14,615 bases of DNA, taken from contig JBGTLQ010000378.1 of the NCBI GenBank assembly GCA_041744075.1, positions 1 through 14,615 on the forward strand. The letters are read 5' to 3'. This DNA comes from JAJTZA01 sp041744075. GTDB lineage: Bacteria; Verrucomicrobiota; Verrucomicrobiia; Chthoniobacterales; Terrimicrobiaceae. The notes beneath the pieces are model-generated. The model made no database searches. It was not told where the DNA came from and worked only from the letters and a program-made list of their open reading frames with translations. Numbering within the stretch: position 1 is the stretch's first letter; each line of letters starts with the position of its first letter. Positions 6,713 to 14,245 of this stretch are shown one piece after another. A program made the translations under genes and the position numbers.

Positions 6713-7747
6713 ATGATCAGCCTCGACGACCTGCTTTCTCATAACCTTCTTCCCGATGCCGCCATTCGTGTCGGCATCCGCCGACTCCTCGCAAAAAAAC
6801 TCAAAGAGGAAGACGCAGGCAATCCCGAGGACGAGCAAAGAGCCATCTCCTCCTTCATTCGGGCGTTGGACGCCAGCCCGATTGCCATCAAAACCGAGGA
6901 CGCCAATGAACAACACTACGAAGTGCCAACCGAGTTTTTTGTTCATGCTCTGGGTCCCCGCATGAAATACAGCAGCGGCTACTGGCCAGCACCCTCAACA
7001 ACTTTTGCAGAGTCCGAAGAACTGATGCTGGCGCTCACGTGCGAGCGTGCCCAACTGGCTCATGGCCTGCGTATTCTCGAACTTGGTTGTGGGTGGGGCA
7101 GCCTGACGCTTTGGATGGCGGAAAAATACCCGTCATCAAAAATCACCGGCGTCTCTAATTCCCGCACCCAACGGGAATATATTCTCCAACGGGCCGAGGA
7201 ACGCGGATTAAAAAACATCGAGATCCGCACCGCAGATATGAACGACTTCGAAGCGGAGGCAGCCGCCTATGACCGCGTGGTTTCGGTCGAAATGTTTGAG
7301 CACATGAAGAACTACCGGAAGCTCATGGCAAAAGTTGCGTCATGGTTAAAGCCAGGAGGACGGCTTTTTGTGCATATCTTCACACACACCCGTTTTGCTT
7401 ATCATTTTGAAGGCAAGGATCCCTCGGATTGGATCACCCGCTACTTTTTTTCGGGGGGAACCATGCCATCAGATCATTTGCTACTCTACTTCCAAGATGA
7501 TCTCAAGATTGAAGATCATTGGCGGGTTTCAGGGACCCACTATCAGCGAACGTCGGAAGCCTGGCTTCAAACATTTGATGCAAACCAGGCCACCATTGAG
7601 CCGATCCTTGCCAAAACGTATGGCCAGGAAAATGCCAACAAGTGGAAGGCCTACTGGAGAATATTTTTTATGTCCTGCGCCGAGCTGTGGGGATTTCGTA
7701 ATGGCTCGGAGTGGATTGTGAGTCATTATCTTTTTCGGAAGCCCTGA
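6713..7747 (+). CDS. CFA-like SAM methyltransferase, coclaurine N-methyltransferase-like subfamily
   Basis: This 344-residue class I methyltransferase lacks the N-terminal domain of full CFA synthases. It carries the subfamily-wide pattern shared with plant coclaurine N-methyltransferases: RMKYSSGYWP (83-92), CERAQL (110-115), the SAM motif ILELGCGWGSLTLWMAEKYP (121-140), GVSNSRTQREYI (146-157), SVEMFEHMKNY (191-201), WLKPGGRLFVHIF (211-223), RYFFSGGTMPSDHLLLYFQDD (243-263) and NGSEWIVSHYLF (330-341). Substrate is unknown; bacterial members may act on acyl chains or amines. It follows the DUF1295 gene by 33 nt, with no obvious ribosome site. It is clearly a different subfamily from the first methyltransferase, not a tandem copy. 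Confidence 0.92.
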   Translation: MISLDDLLSHNLLPDAAIRVGIRRLLAKKLKEEDAGNPEDEQRAISSFIRALDASPIAIKTEDANEQHYEVPTEFFVHALGPRMKYSSGYWPAPSTTFAESEELMLALTCERAQLAHGLRILELGCGWGSLTLWMAEKYPSSKITGVSNSRTQREYILQRAEERGLKNIEIRTADMNDFEAEAAAYDRVVSVEMFEHMKNYRKLMAKVASWLKPGGRLFVHIFTHTRFAYHFEGKDPSDWITRYFFSGGTMPSDHLLLYFQDDLKIEDHWRVSGTHYQRTSEAWLQTFDANQATIEPILAKTYGQENANKWKAYWRIFFMSCAELWGFRNGSEWIVSHYLFRKP

Positions 7748-7755
7748 ACCCACAA

Positions 7756-8535
7756 ATGCATACCACTTCTCGCCGCCAAAAATTCCAGAAGGTTTTTTTG
7801 GTTGGGGGGATATTCGTTGGGCTGACAGCTTGTTTGTACGGGCAGTCATTGGATGGTTATATCCAGCGGAGTGAGCAACTGAACGACCAGCACGAAACCC
7901 GCCAGGCCATGGATCTGCTGATCGCAGCCGACGGGTTGTGGCCAAATGATGCTGACATCCTTCACCGTCTCGCCAAGCAGCATGTGTTGCTGATGAAAGA
8001 GGAACAATCCAGATCCAAACAGAAAGCCATTGGCCGCCAAGCCTTGGAGGCTGCGGAGCGGGCCGTGAAGTTGGCACCCGAAAATGCGCAGGCCCGCCTT
8101 TCCCTTGCCATTGTGCTTGGACAGCTCGCTTTGCTGGAATCCCCCCGCCGCCAAATCGAAATGTCCCGCCGCATTCGCGAGGAAGCCGAAGCCGCCACCC
8201 GCCTTGATCCGGGGGAAGATTTTGCCTGGCACGTGCTTGCCCGGTGGAATTATGAGTTGGCAAATTTGAATCCACTCCTTAAATCCTTCGCAGAAGTGAT
8301 TTATGGAAAGTTTCCCGATGCCTCCAATGAAAATGCAGCCAAGTATTTCCGCATGGCCATTGCGTCTGGCCCGCCCCGGGTCATCCATCATATCGAATAC
8401 GGAAGGACACTTGTGGCTTTGGGAAAAAAAGACGAGGCTCGTCAGCATCTTGAGTTGGGGCTATCCCTGCCATCCAAGACCAAAGATGATGAGGAAACCA
8501 AAACTCGCGGGCAGCAGGTGCTCAAATCGCTTTGA
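7756..8535 (+). CDS. TPR / RMD1-like putative lipoprotein
   Basis: This 259-residue exported helical-repeat protein starts at an ATG 8 nt after the previous stop; a GTG 45 nt upstream lies inside that gene and would spoil the signal. A basic N-terminus (RRQKFQK) and hydrophobic core end in LTAC (23-26), which fits a lipobox, so the mature protein is probably lipidated at Cys26. Cleavage further on, near YGQS, is possible. The rest is helical: AERAVKLAPENAQARLSLAI (100-119), AATRLDPGEDFAWHVLARW (146-164) and AKYFRMAIASGPPRVIHHIE (195-214). This resembles the TPR fold of the RMDN (regulator of microtubule dynamics) family, which also has bacterial members. The role is probably scaffolding of the neighbouring lipid enzymes, by inference. 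Confidence 0.75.
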   Translation: MHTTSRRQKFQKVFLVGGIFVGLTACLYGQSLDGYIQRSEQLNDQHETRQAMDLLIAADGLWPNDADILHRLAKQHVLLMKEEQSRSKQKAIGRQALEAAERAVKLAPENAQARLSLAIVLGQLALLESPRRQIEMSRRIREEAEAATRLDPGEDFAWHVLARWNYELANLNPLLKSFAEVIYGKFPDASNENAAKYFRMAIASGPPRVIHHIEYGRTLVALGKKDEARQHLELGLSLPSKTKDDEETKTRGQQVLKSL

Positions 8536-8565
8536 GCATCCGCTTTTTTATAACGAATTTTTGAT

Positions 8566-9675
8566 ATGCCGCGCATCCTGATTCTGACTGCCAGCATGGG
8601 TGAGGGCCATAACACGGCGGCCCGCAACATCCGGGACGCCTTACTCTCAGAAGGAGGCGGCCAAGTCGAAGTTCTTGTCGCAGATCCCTACACTCGCACG
8701 AATCCCGTAGTGAACCGCATTGTTCAGAAGGGCTACACTGTGGCGATCAATAAATATCCGCGCACGTGGCGCGTGGTGTTCAACCTTCTCAGTCGGCGGG
8801 GAGTTGTCGAAGGCATGGGTCCCCTGCTCTCCGAACTTACGGCCGGGGTTAGGGACATGATTGATGAGTTTCAACCGGACCTGATCGCATCCACCTATCC
8901 CATCTTTTCTTTTATTGTCGCGAAACTTCGCAAACGCGATCCCTCCTTGGTTGCCCCGCTCTACACAATCATCACGGACTCCACGATGATCAATTCCGCA
9001 TGGTACCGGTGTCATTGCCACGGCTTTCTTGTCGCGGACGAGGCCACAGCGAGAGTTTTGAGAAATGACAGCGTTCCTGCGCATCTGATCCACACTCTGG
9101 GATTCCCGGTGAGCGTGGCTTTTGAGAGCCTGACTGCGGCTCCCCATCCCGGGAACGGTCCGTGGAAGGTCATCTTTTTTCCTGGGGGTCGGACCAACCG
9201 CGCGATTGCCACCCTCCAGAGGCTTGCCCAAATTCCCAATCTTTCTGTGACGGCAGTCACTGGCCGCAGGCAGGCCATTTTTGACGCTCTCCAATCAGCA
9301 AACCTGCCAACAAATGGAGAACTGGTGGGATGGACGGATCGTATGCCGGAGCTGATGGCATCTCATCACCTTTTTATCGGCAAAGCTGGGGGAGCGACGG
9401 TGCAGGAGGCCATCGCCGCTAAACTTCCTTTTCTCGTGAGTCATGTGGTTCCGGGTCAGGAAGAAGGAAACATTGCACTCATCGAGAGGTCGGGAATTGG
9501 GACGCTGGCAACCGGAAATCCTGCACGCATCGGGGATATTATTGAAGGAGTCATTGCTGTTCATGGCGCACTCTGGAAAACTTGGAGGTCAAATATTGAA
9601 TCTCTTTCCATCCCATCCGCGTCGCGATCAATTGCGCATTTTCTCATGGAACACTGCCCCAGAGCCGAAAAGTGA
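8566..9675 (+). CDS. MGDG-synthase-type lipid glycosyltransferase (GT28)
   Basis: This 369-residue GT-B glycosyltransferase is related to plant MGDG synthase and bacterial UgtP/YpfP, which add galactose or glucose to diacylglycerol at the inner face of the membrane. The N-terminal MGDG-synthase domain shows LTASMGEGHNTAARNI (7-22), QPDLIASTYPIFSF (103-116) and YTIITD (133-138). The C-terminal donor-binding domain has GWTDRMPELMASHHLFIGKAG (255-275), ATVQEAIAAKLPFL (277-290) and PGQEEGNIALI (296-306). No membrane helix is visible, as expected for a peripheral enzyme. It lies 30 nt after the lipoprotein gene. Sugar and acceptor cannot be told from sequence. Confidence 0.9.
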   Translation: MPRILILTASMGEGHNTAARNIRDALLSEGGGQVEVLVADPYTRTNPVVNRIVQKGYTVAINKYPRTWRVVFNLLSRRGVVEGMGPLLSELTAGVRDMIDEFQPDLIASTYPIFSFIVAKLRKRDPSLVAPLYTIITDSTMINSAWYRCHCHGFLVADEATARVLRNDSVPAHLIHTLGFPVSVAFESLTAAPHPGNGPWKVIFFPGGRTNRAIATLQRLAQIPNLSVTAVTGRRQAIFDALQSANLPTNGELVGWTDRMPELMASHHLFIGKAGGATVQEAIAAKLPFLVSHVVPGQEEGNIALIERSGIGTLATGNPARIGDIIEGVIAVHGALWKTWRSNIESLSIPSASRSIAHFLMEHCPRAEK

Positions 9676-9690
9676 TCGAGCAGACAGGGC

Positions 9691-11562
9691 ATGAATAGGG
9701 GGATTACAGAGTTTTCAATGACTCGCTTGGTTCAGGTTTCCTGCCTGATTCTGGCAGTGGTTGTGCTTGGCCTCCTGTTCGTTGTGCGAAAACCATGGGA
9801 GATTCCTTCCGAAATTTGGTTTGGGAAACCCTCCATCTCCCTTTATGTGGAGGTGGGTCTGTGGTGGGCAGGCCTTGCAAATGTTGGAATCCTTTTTCTT
9901 CTTGGATTTACCGCGTCATTTTGGACTCGGCCCCTCCCCTCCAAATCAAACCCCGCCCACCCTGAGGTGCCCCGCTGGTTTTTGATTTCTGTTGGAGTTG
10001 CGGTGATCACCTCCGCAGGCATAAACGCTCCCCGGCTTGGGGCTGGCTTGTGGGACGATGAGGGATACAGCGTGAGGAGAACCATCGCCGGTTCATTTCG
10101 GGACCGGGATAATGAGACGCTGAAGTTTAAGCCCATCAAGTGGAAGGAGACCATTTGGTATTATGCGAAGCCAAATAATCACATGCTGAACAGTACGCTT
10201 GCGAGGCTGAGCAATGATATTTGGAGAGCATTCACAAAACCTCAGGGGCTTCCTTATAATGAAGTGGCCATCCGCCTTCCCGCTTTTCTGGCAGGAACCG
10301 CGTCAATTGCAGCAATCGCATGGTTGCTATTTCGTTTGGGATATCCAGGGGCGGGAGCCTTGGCTGCATGGCTGCTGGCCATCCATCCCTGGCACGCCCG
10401 CTTTGTGCCAGAAGCACGCGGGTACGCCTTTGTGTTTTTACTCCTCCCCCTTTGCTGTCTCTTTGCGCTGCATGCCGTGGAATCAGAACGCTGGAGATGG
10501 TGGCTCGCCTATGGTGCTTCTCAATTTCTTCTAATGGCGGCATGGCCCGGTGCCGTGGAGTTCCTGATTCTGCTCAATGCCGGAGTGTTTGGATTAACGA
10601 TTATCTCCGCCAATCAGAACACCCGCTGGATTTCGATCGGTCGATTCTTGATTTCCTGCGTGTTAGCGGGAATGGCAACGCTTCTGCTGCTCGCACCCTG
10701 CGTGCCACAGTTCCTGAAGTTCTCAGAACACATGCAGTCAAACGGCCTGCCAAGTGATTGGTTTCAAAATCTGGGGAGTCGTTTTCTCACCGGGTTTCCG
10801 TGGGTCTTCCCTGGTGAGGCACCATCGGCATATCCAAATACCTCATATCTGTTCAATCACCTCGGGCCACTGGCATGGATCATGGCTGCTGTCGCCGGCT
10901 TGGGATTGCTTCTTGGCGTGGTTCGCCTTCTGTCACGAGGCGCTCCCGGCGTGTTCTTCCTGCCTCTGTTCCTTTTTGGTGCACCATTGTTCCTTGCGGT
11001 TGCCATTGCCAAAAAGTTGTATCTTTTGGAATGGTACGTGGTCGGCGCTCTCCCCGGCATTGTGGCTATTGTTGCCATCGGACTGGCATGGCCGTTGGCT
11101 TGGACTTATGCCAGAAGCCACACAGCCGCTGTTGCTCTCGCCCTGATCCTCTGCGCGGCATTTCTTGGGTTTCAATGGCAGTTTCTGGGAGTCTTGCAGA
11201 GCCGCCCAATTGCTCCCATTCGCGAATCAGTCCTCCTCACAAGAAAGGATCTCAACCCTCACACCGATGAGAACCGCTTGATCGTGACCGCAGGAGTTTT
11301 GGCAAGGCCGCTGGTTTACGACCCACGCGTCCAGCAAATCTCATCCAAAGAAGACCTGCTGAAACTCATGCAGACGTCAAAAGATTCCCATCGTCCGCTC
11401 TTTATCAATCAATCCTACACAGACATTACCCGCAGCGAACAACCAGAGTTGGCGGCGCTCCTCTTTGATTCTTCCCAATTCGAGCACATTCATTTGCCCG
11501 GCATCGAGCCAATGTTTGATCGTGATGTCTTTATCTATCGGAGTGCGGGAGTGAATCCTTAA
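9691..11562 (+). CDS. GT-C membrane glycosyltransferase (ArnT/PMT-like, GT39/GT83 type)
   Basis: This 623-residue multi-pass membrane protein resembles the glycosyltransferases that use polyprenyl-phosphate sugars. The first large loop carries WDDEGYSVRR (121-130), the acidic catalytic motif of GT-C enzymes, then KPNNHMLNSTLARL (160-173). Next come RLPAFLAGTAS (195-205) and HPWHARFVPEARGYAFVFLL (232-251), which matches the second conserved segment of ArnT-like proteins. About ten to twelve hydrophobic helices follow. A soluble periplasmic tail begins near residue 505. The start may instead be the ATG at 9718, where the hydrophobic helix follows more directly. It lies 15 nt after the lipid glycosyltransferase and probably completes the cluster. 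The acceptor is unknown. Confidence 0.82.
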   Translation: MNRGITEFSMTRLVQVSCLILAVVVLGLLFVVRKPWEIPSEIWFGKPSISLYVEVGLWWAGLANVGILFLLGFTASFWTRPLPSKSNPAHPEVPRWFLISVGVAVITSAGINAPRLGAGLWDDEGYSVRRTIAGSFRDRDNETLKFKPIKWKETIWYYAKPNNHMLNSTLARLSNDIWRAFTKPQGLPYNEVAIRLPAFLAGTASIAAIAWLLFRLGYPGAGALAAWLLAIHPWHARFVPEARGYAFVFLLLPLCCLFALHAVESERWRWWLAYGASQFLLMAAWPGAVEFLILLNAGVFGLTIISANQNTRWISIGRFLISCVLAGMATLLLLAPCVPQFLKFSEHMQSNGLPSDWFQNLGSRFLTGFPWVFPGEAPSAYPNTSYLFNHLGPLAWIMAAVAGLGLLLGVVRLLSRGAPGVFFLPLFLFGAPLFLAVAIAKKLYLLEWYVVGALPGIVAIVAIGLAWPLAWTYARSHTAAVALALILCAAFLGFQWQFLGVLQSRPIAPIRESVLLTRKDLNPHTDENRLIVTAGVLARPLVYDPRVQQISSKEDLLKLMQTSKDSHRPLFINQSYTDITRSEQPELAALLFDSSQFEHIHLPGIEPMFDRDVFIYRSAGVNP

Positions 11563-11605
11563 AGCCCATATATCATTAAGATTGGAGTGCGAGAGCATAT
11601 GAAGC

Positions 11606-13177
11606 TCATTTCGTGGAGGCAAAACCAGGAATCTCATGTTCGCTGGTCACGAAGTCGGCATAGGCAGTACCCGAATGCTCCGTAAAGTCCAATCCGAGAT
11701 CTTGCTCGTCCTTGCTTGCTCGGATTCCGATGACCACATCCACCAGCTTGAACGCAATCAAAGCTGTCACAAAGGCAAATCCTGTGATGGAAGCAACCCC
11801 CAAGGCTTGAACCCCCAAGGCCTGGGGCGAGAAGCCCTCCTCGTTGAACAACGCAACTGCCAAAACTCCCCACCATCCGCACACAAGGTGAACGGGAACC
11901 GCCCCGACAGCATCGTCAATATACAAACGCTCAAGCAACAAAGAGGCCAGCGTGGCGAGCACACCCGCGACAAGACCGATTAGCACTGCAGAAGCCGGGG
12001 AGACAACATGACAATTGGCGGTGATCCCCACAAGCCCTCCCAGAGCACCATTCAAAGTGATGCCAAGGTCTGGGCGTCCTTGAGTGATCCAAATCGCCAC
12101 CATCGCCGCCATGGCACCGGCAGCCGGGGCAAGGGTTGTGTTGGCTGCGATCCGTCCAATGGAGGCGTCACCAATGAGAGTGGAACCCGCATTAAAGCCG
12201 TACCAGCCGAACCAAAGGATAAAGGTTCCCAAAGCCGCCAGTGGGAGATTGTGACCAGAGATCAGGTTGGAGCTTCCGTCCTCGCGGAAACGTCCAATCC
12301 GGGGGCCGAGGATCAATACACCTGCCAGAGCAGCCGCCCCACCGATCCCATGCACCACACTGGATCCCGCAAAATCCACATAGCCCAGCTTCTCCAACCA
12401 GCCTTGACCTCCCCCATAACCAAACCCTCCGCCAAAACTTCCCCATGCCCAGTGCCCGGCAATGGGGTAAATCAAACCCGTCATTATAATCGTGAACACC
12501 AAGTAACCCACAAACTTTGTCCTCTCAGCCATGGCCCCTGAAATGATGGTGGCGGCGGTGCCGGCGAACACTGTTTGGAAAAGCCAGAAGGACCAGAATG
12601 GATCGTCACCTGGTTTGTCCGATATCCAGAAAGGCCCAAGTCCGACCCAACCGGATAGCGAGTCTCCAAACATCAACGCAAAACCCAAAAACAGAAAACA
12701 AAGAGCCCCCGCACTAAAATCCAAAAAGTTTTTCATGCAGATGTTGATCGCGTTTTTTGCACGCGTCATCCCAAGTTCCAACAGGCAGAACCCAGCCTGC
12801 ATAAAAAAGACAAGAGCCGCAGCCAGGGTGATCCAGACCACGTTGATGTGGCCTTGCAGGGCCTCGTCAGGGGCCGCCGCCTCAGCGACAGGCGTTGCTA
12901 AGGTATCGGAACCAACAGCGTTGAGCTTGGCCTCTAAAACACGGAGACGTTCTTCCAATTCAGCTGTGAGCGAGGCAGGCGCGGGCGCACCCGCAGGGGT
13001 GAGTTGTTTCTCTATCCCAGAGAGTTTCTGAAGAATTTCTTGAGAGTTTTGCAATAGGGTTTCCTGCTTCGCTTCCGAGGTCCGAAGGTAGTTTTGTAAA
13101 TCAGGTGCCTCTTGGGCAAAGGACGGGACAACTGTCGCAAGGACAAGGAACAGGATGACTGCGGATGGATGTTTCAT
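11606..13177 (-). CDS. amtB: Ammonium transporter with N-terminal coiled-coil extension
   Basis: This 523-residue Amt family channel conducts ammonium across the inner membrane. A signal peptide (cleavage likely after SFA, residue 21) is followed by about 85 residues of periplasmic extension. The extension contains heptad-like segments (about 30-58 and 70-88) split by a Pro/Ala linker. The Amt core starts near residue 108. The twin-histidine pore residues are present: His276 in YVDFAGSSVVHGIGG and His430 in AVPVHLVCGWWG. The conserved cytoplasmic C-terminus GIRASKDEQDLGLDFTEHSG (484-503) is intact. The ATG overlaps the preceding stop (ATGA). No glnK/PII gene is next to it, which is unusual. 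A 15-nt in-frame duplication lies at residues 452-461. Confidence 0.96.
   Translation of the reverse strand: MKHPSAVILFLVLATVVPSFAQEAPDLQNYLRTSEAKQETLLQNSQEILQKLSGIEKQLTPAGAPAPASLTAELEERLRVLEAKLNAVGSDTLATPVAEAAAPDEALQGHINVVWITLAAALVFFMQAGFCLLELGMTRAKNAINICMKNFLDFSAGALCFLFLGFALMFGDSLSGWVGLGPFWISDKPGDDPFWSFWLFQTVFAGTAATIISGAMAERTKFVGYLVFTIIMTGLIYPIAGHWAWGSFGGGFGYGGGQGWLEKLGYVDFAGSSVVHGIGGAAALAGVLILGPRIGRFREDGSSNLISGHNLPLAALGTFILWFGWYGFNAGSTLIGDASIGRIAANTTLAPAAGAMAAMVAIWITQGRPDLGITLNGALGGLVGITANCHVVSPASAVLIGLVAGVLATLASLLLERLYIDDAVGAVPVHLVCGWWGVLAVALFNEEGFSPQALGVQALGVASITGFAFVTALIAFKLVDVVIGIRASKDEQDLGLDFTEHSGTAYADFVTSEHEIPGFASTK
11795..11824 (-). repeat. 15-nt in-frame tandem duplication inside amtB
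   Basis: Two adjacent 15-nt units, differing only at one CAG/CAA wobble base, encode QALGV-QALGV at residues 452-461. The frame is kept. It lies in a loop before the last membrane helix, where a 5-residue insertion could be tolerated. Confidence 0.8.
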
Positions 13178-13827
13178 TGGTTCAAAGCATTGAGAAATTC
13201 AGAGGTCAGGGTCGTGCGTTTGCCACGGTTGGGTATCGATTCCAGAACGGCCAAGCCGATCTCCCTCGCTTCGGGAACGCTGAAGCCGGGTTTGTCTTGA
13301 TATTTGGTCAGCTCACGGGATATCAAGCGGGCAGCTTGAGCGGAACCTGTCACCCTGCCCAAAAGGCCGGAGAGTAGTCTCACAAAATACTCCTTGCTGA
13401 CGGGAGGATGGTTGCCATTGGTCGAGGCCACGGGAGCAGGCACAGCAGGAGGTGCTGCCTCTTCGGGAATATCCAACTGCATCAGCAAATGGGCCGCGCG
13501 GCTCGATACCAGCGAGGTGTCAGAGTCGGGCTTCAGGAGCAGACTCAGACGAAGTTCTCCATGACTCAGAATAAGGAGCCAATACTTTTCAAAGCCGGCA
13601 CAAATTTGCCAAATGTTTCTCCCAACCACCTCGTAACCCCCCACCAAGTGGTCCACCCTCGCTGCAAAATTCCCGATGCGGTCATCTGAAAATGGAAGAT
13701 CGTGCTTGATAATGGCGCGCCCCTTTTGCAGACAGACCCCTGACACGCCTGGTTGCGCATAAAGCTCAATAAGGAGCTTTGAAACGGCCCCACTTTGGTT
13801 GGCCGGATTGATTTCTTTCTCGGTCAC
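13174..13827 (-). CDS. Roadblock/LC7-like protein with helical C-terminal domain
   Basis: This 217-residue soluble protein lies between a smaller gene and amtB and is coupled to both by 4-nt overlaps: GTGA at its GTG start and ATGA at its stop. Residues 15-115 fit a Roadblock/LC7 fold: PGVSGVCLQKGRAII (26-40), a helix IGNFAARVDHLVGG (51-64), strands QICAGFEKYWLLILSHGELRLSLLL (74-98), then SRAAHLLMQL. A Pro/Ala linker (120-142) leads to a helical domain with YFVRLLSGLLGRVTGSAQAARLISREL (147-173) and KRTTLTSEFLNAL (203-215), which I do not recognise. Roadblock proteins regulate small GTPases, but none lies in the window. The fold call is by pattern and is tentative. Confidence 0.7.
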   Translation of the reverse strand: MTEKEINPANQSGAVSKLLIELYAQPGVSGVCLQKGRAIIKHDLPFSDDRIGNFAARVDHLVGGYEVVGRNIWQICAGFEKYWLLILSHGELRLSLLLKPDSDTSLVSSRAAHLLMQLDIPEEAAPPAVPAPVASTNGNHPPVSKEYFVRLLSGLLGRVTGSAQAARLISRELTKYQDKPGFSVPEAREIGLAVLESIPNRGKRTTLTSEFLNALNQ

Positions 13828-14147
13828 TCTTTGATTTCTTTGAGAATTTGTTTGATGTCCCGATGGGCCTTGGTGAGGACAATTGACGAGCCCTCGTTCT
13901 CCGAGCCGTAGGAGAACGTGGTTTGGCGTTGAGGTTCTGACACCGCCACAAACGTGGCGTCGCCCAAGCCCAAGACGGTCGAAAACTCGTCAAGATAATC
14001 GAGCAAAAACTGCGCCTCATAAATCACCGTGCGCGCTTCCTCCTGATGTTGGTCTTCAAAAACGGAATCTGGCGCAGAAACAATCTCGCGATTGGATCCC
14101 AAGCGAATCCGAATATTCTCAGCAGTTCCCAACAGTCCATCACTCAT
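13824..14147 (-). CDS. Small protein, possible partial Roadblock/LC7-like fold
   Basis: This 107-residue protein is first in the amtB operon; its stop overlaps the next GTG (GTGA). The second half follows the latter part of a Roadblock domain: helix TVIYEAQFLLDYLDEFSTVL (41-60), strands DATFVAVSEPQRQTTFSYGS (63-82) and SSIVLTK, and a closing helix HRDIKQILKEI (95-105). The first 40 residues are polar and unrecognised. There is no Shine-Dalgarno sequence before the ATG. A GTG at codon 41 has GGAGG ten bases upstream and is an alternative start that would give a shorter protein of about 67 residues. Function is unknown; pairing with the downstream Roadblock-like protein is an inference. Confidence 0.6.
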   Translation of the reverse strand: MSDGLLGTAENIRIRLGSNREIVSAPDSVFEDQHQEEARTVIYEAQFLLDYLDEFSTVLGLGDATFVAVSEPQRQTTFSYGSENEGSSIVLTKAHRDIKQILKEIKE

Positions 14148-14160
14148 AGAAGCCCGACCC

Positions 14161-14176
14161 AGCAGGTTCCATGCCA
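14161..14176 (-). promoter_or_regulatory. Sigma-54-type -24/-12 promoter candidate for the amtB operon
   Basis: On the minus strand the site reads TGGCATGGAACCTGCT. Against the consensus TGGCACG-R-N3-TTGCW it matches all but two positions, both transitions. The invariant GG and GC are exactly 10 nt apart. It points toward the operon that ends in amtB, a classic target of sigma-54/NtrC nitrogen control. The expected transcript start (about 14150) is only about three bases before the annotated ATG, so either the mRNA is near-leaderless or the true start is downstream, for example the GTG at codon 41. Confidence 0.45.
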
Positions 14177-14245
14177 GTATTGATTTAATCGAGTGAGGTC
14201 ATTCCTCGTTTTCGAGATTTTCAATCCACTTGCAACTCGTGCGAC

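Noticed and set aside
7529..8275. 248-aa minus-strand frame opposite the second methyltransferase and TPR gene
   Set aside because: It spans two well-supported genes and has no recognisable motif.
8647..9294. 215-aa minus-strand frame opposite the GT28 gene
   Set aside because: It is antisense to a protein with complete GT28 motifs.
11593..11607. GAGC-N7-GCTC hairpin between the convergent GT-C gene and amtB
   Set aside because: It has only four base pairs, no T-tract, and partly overlaps the amtB stop; not enough for a terminator call.
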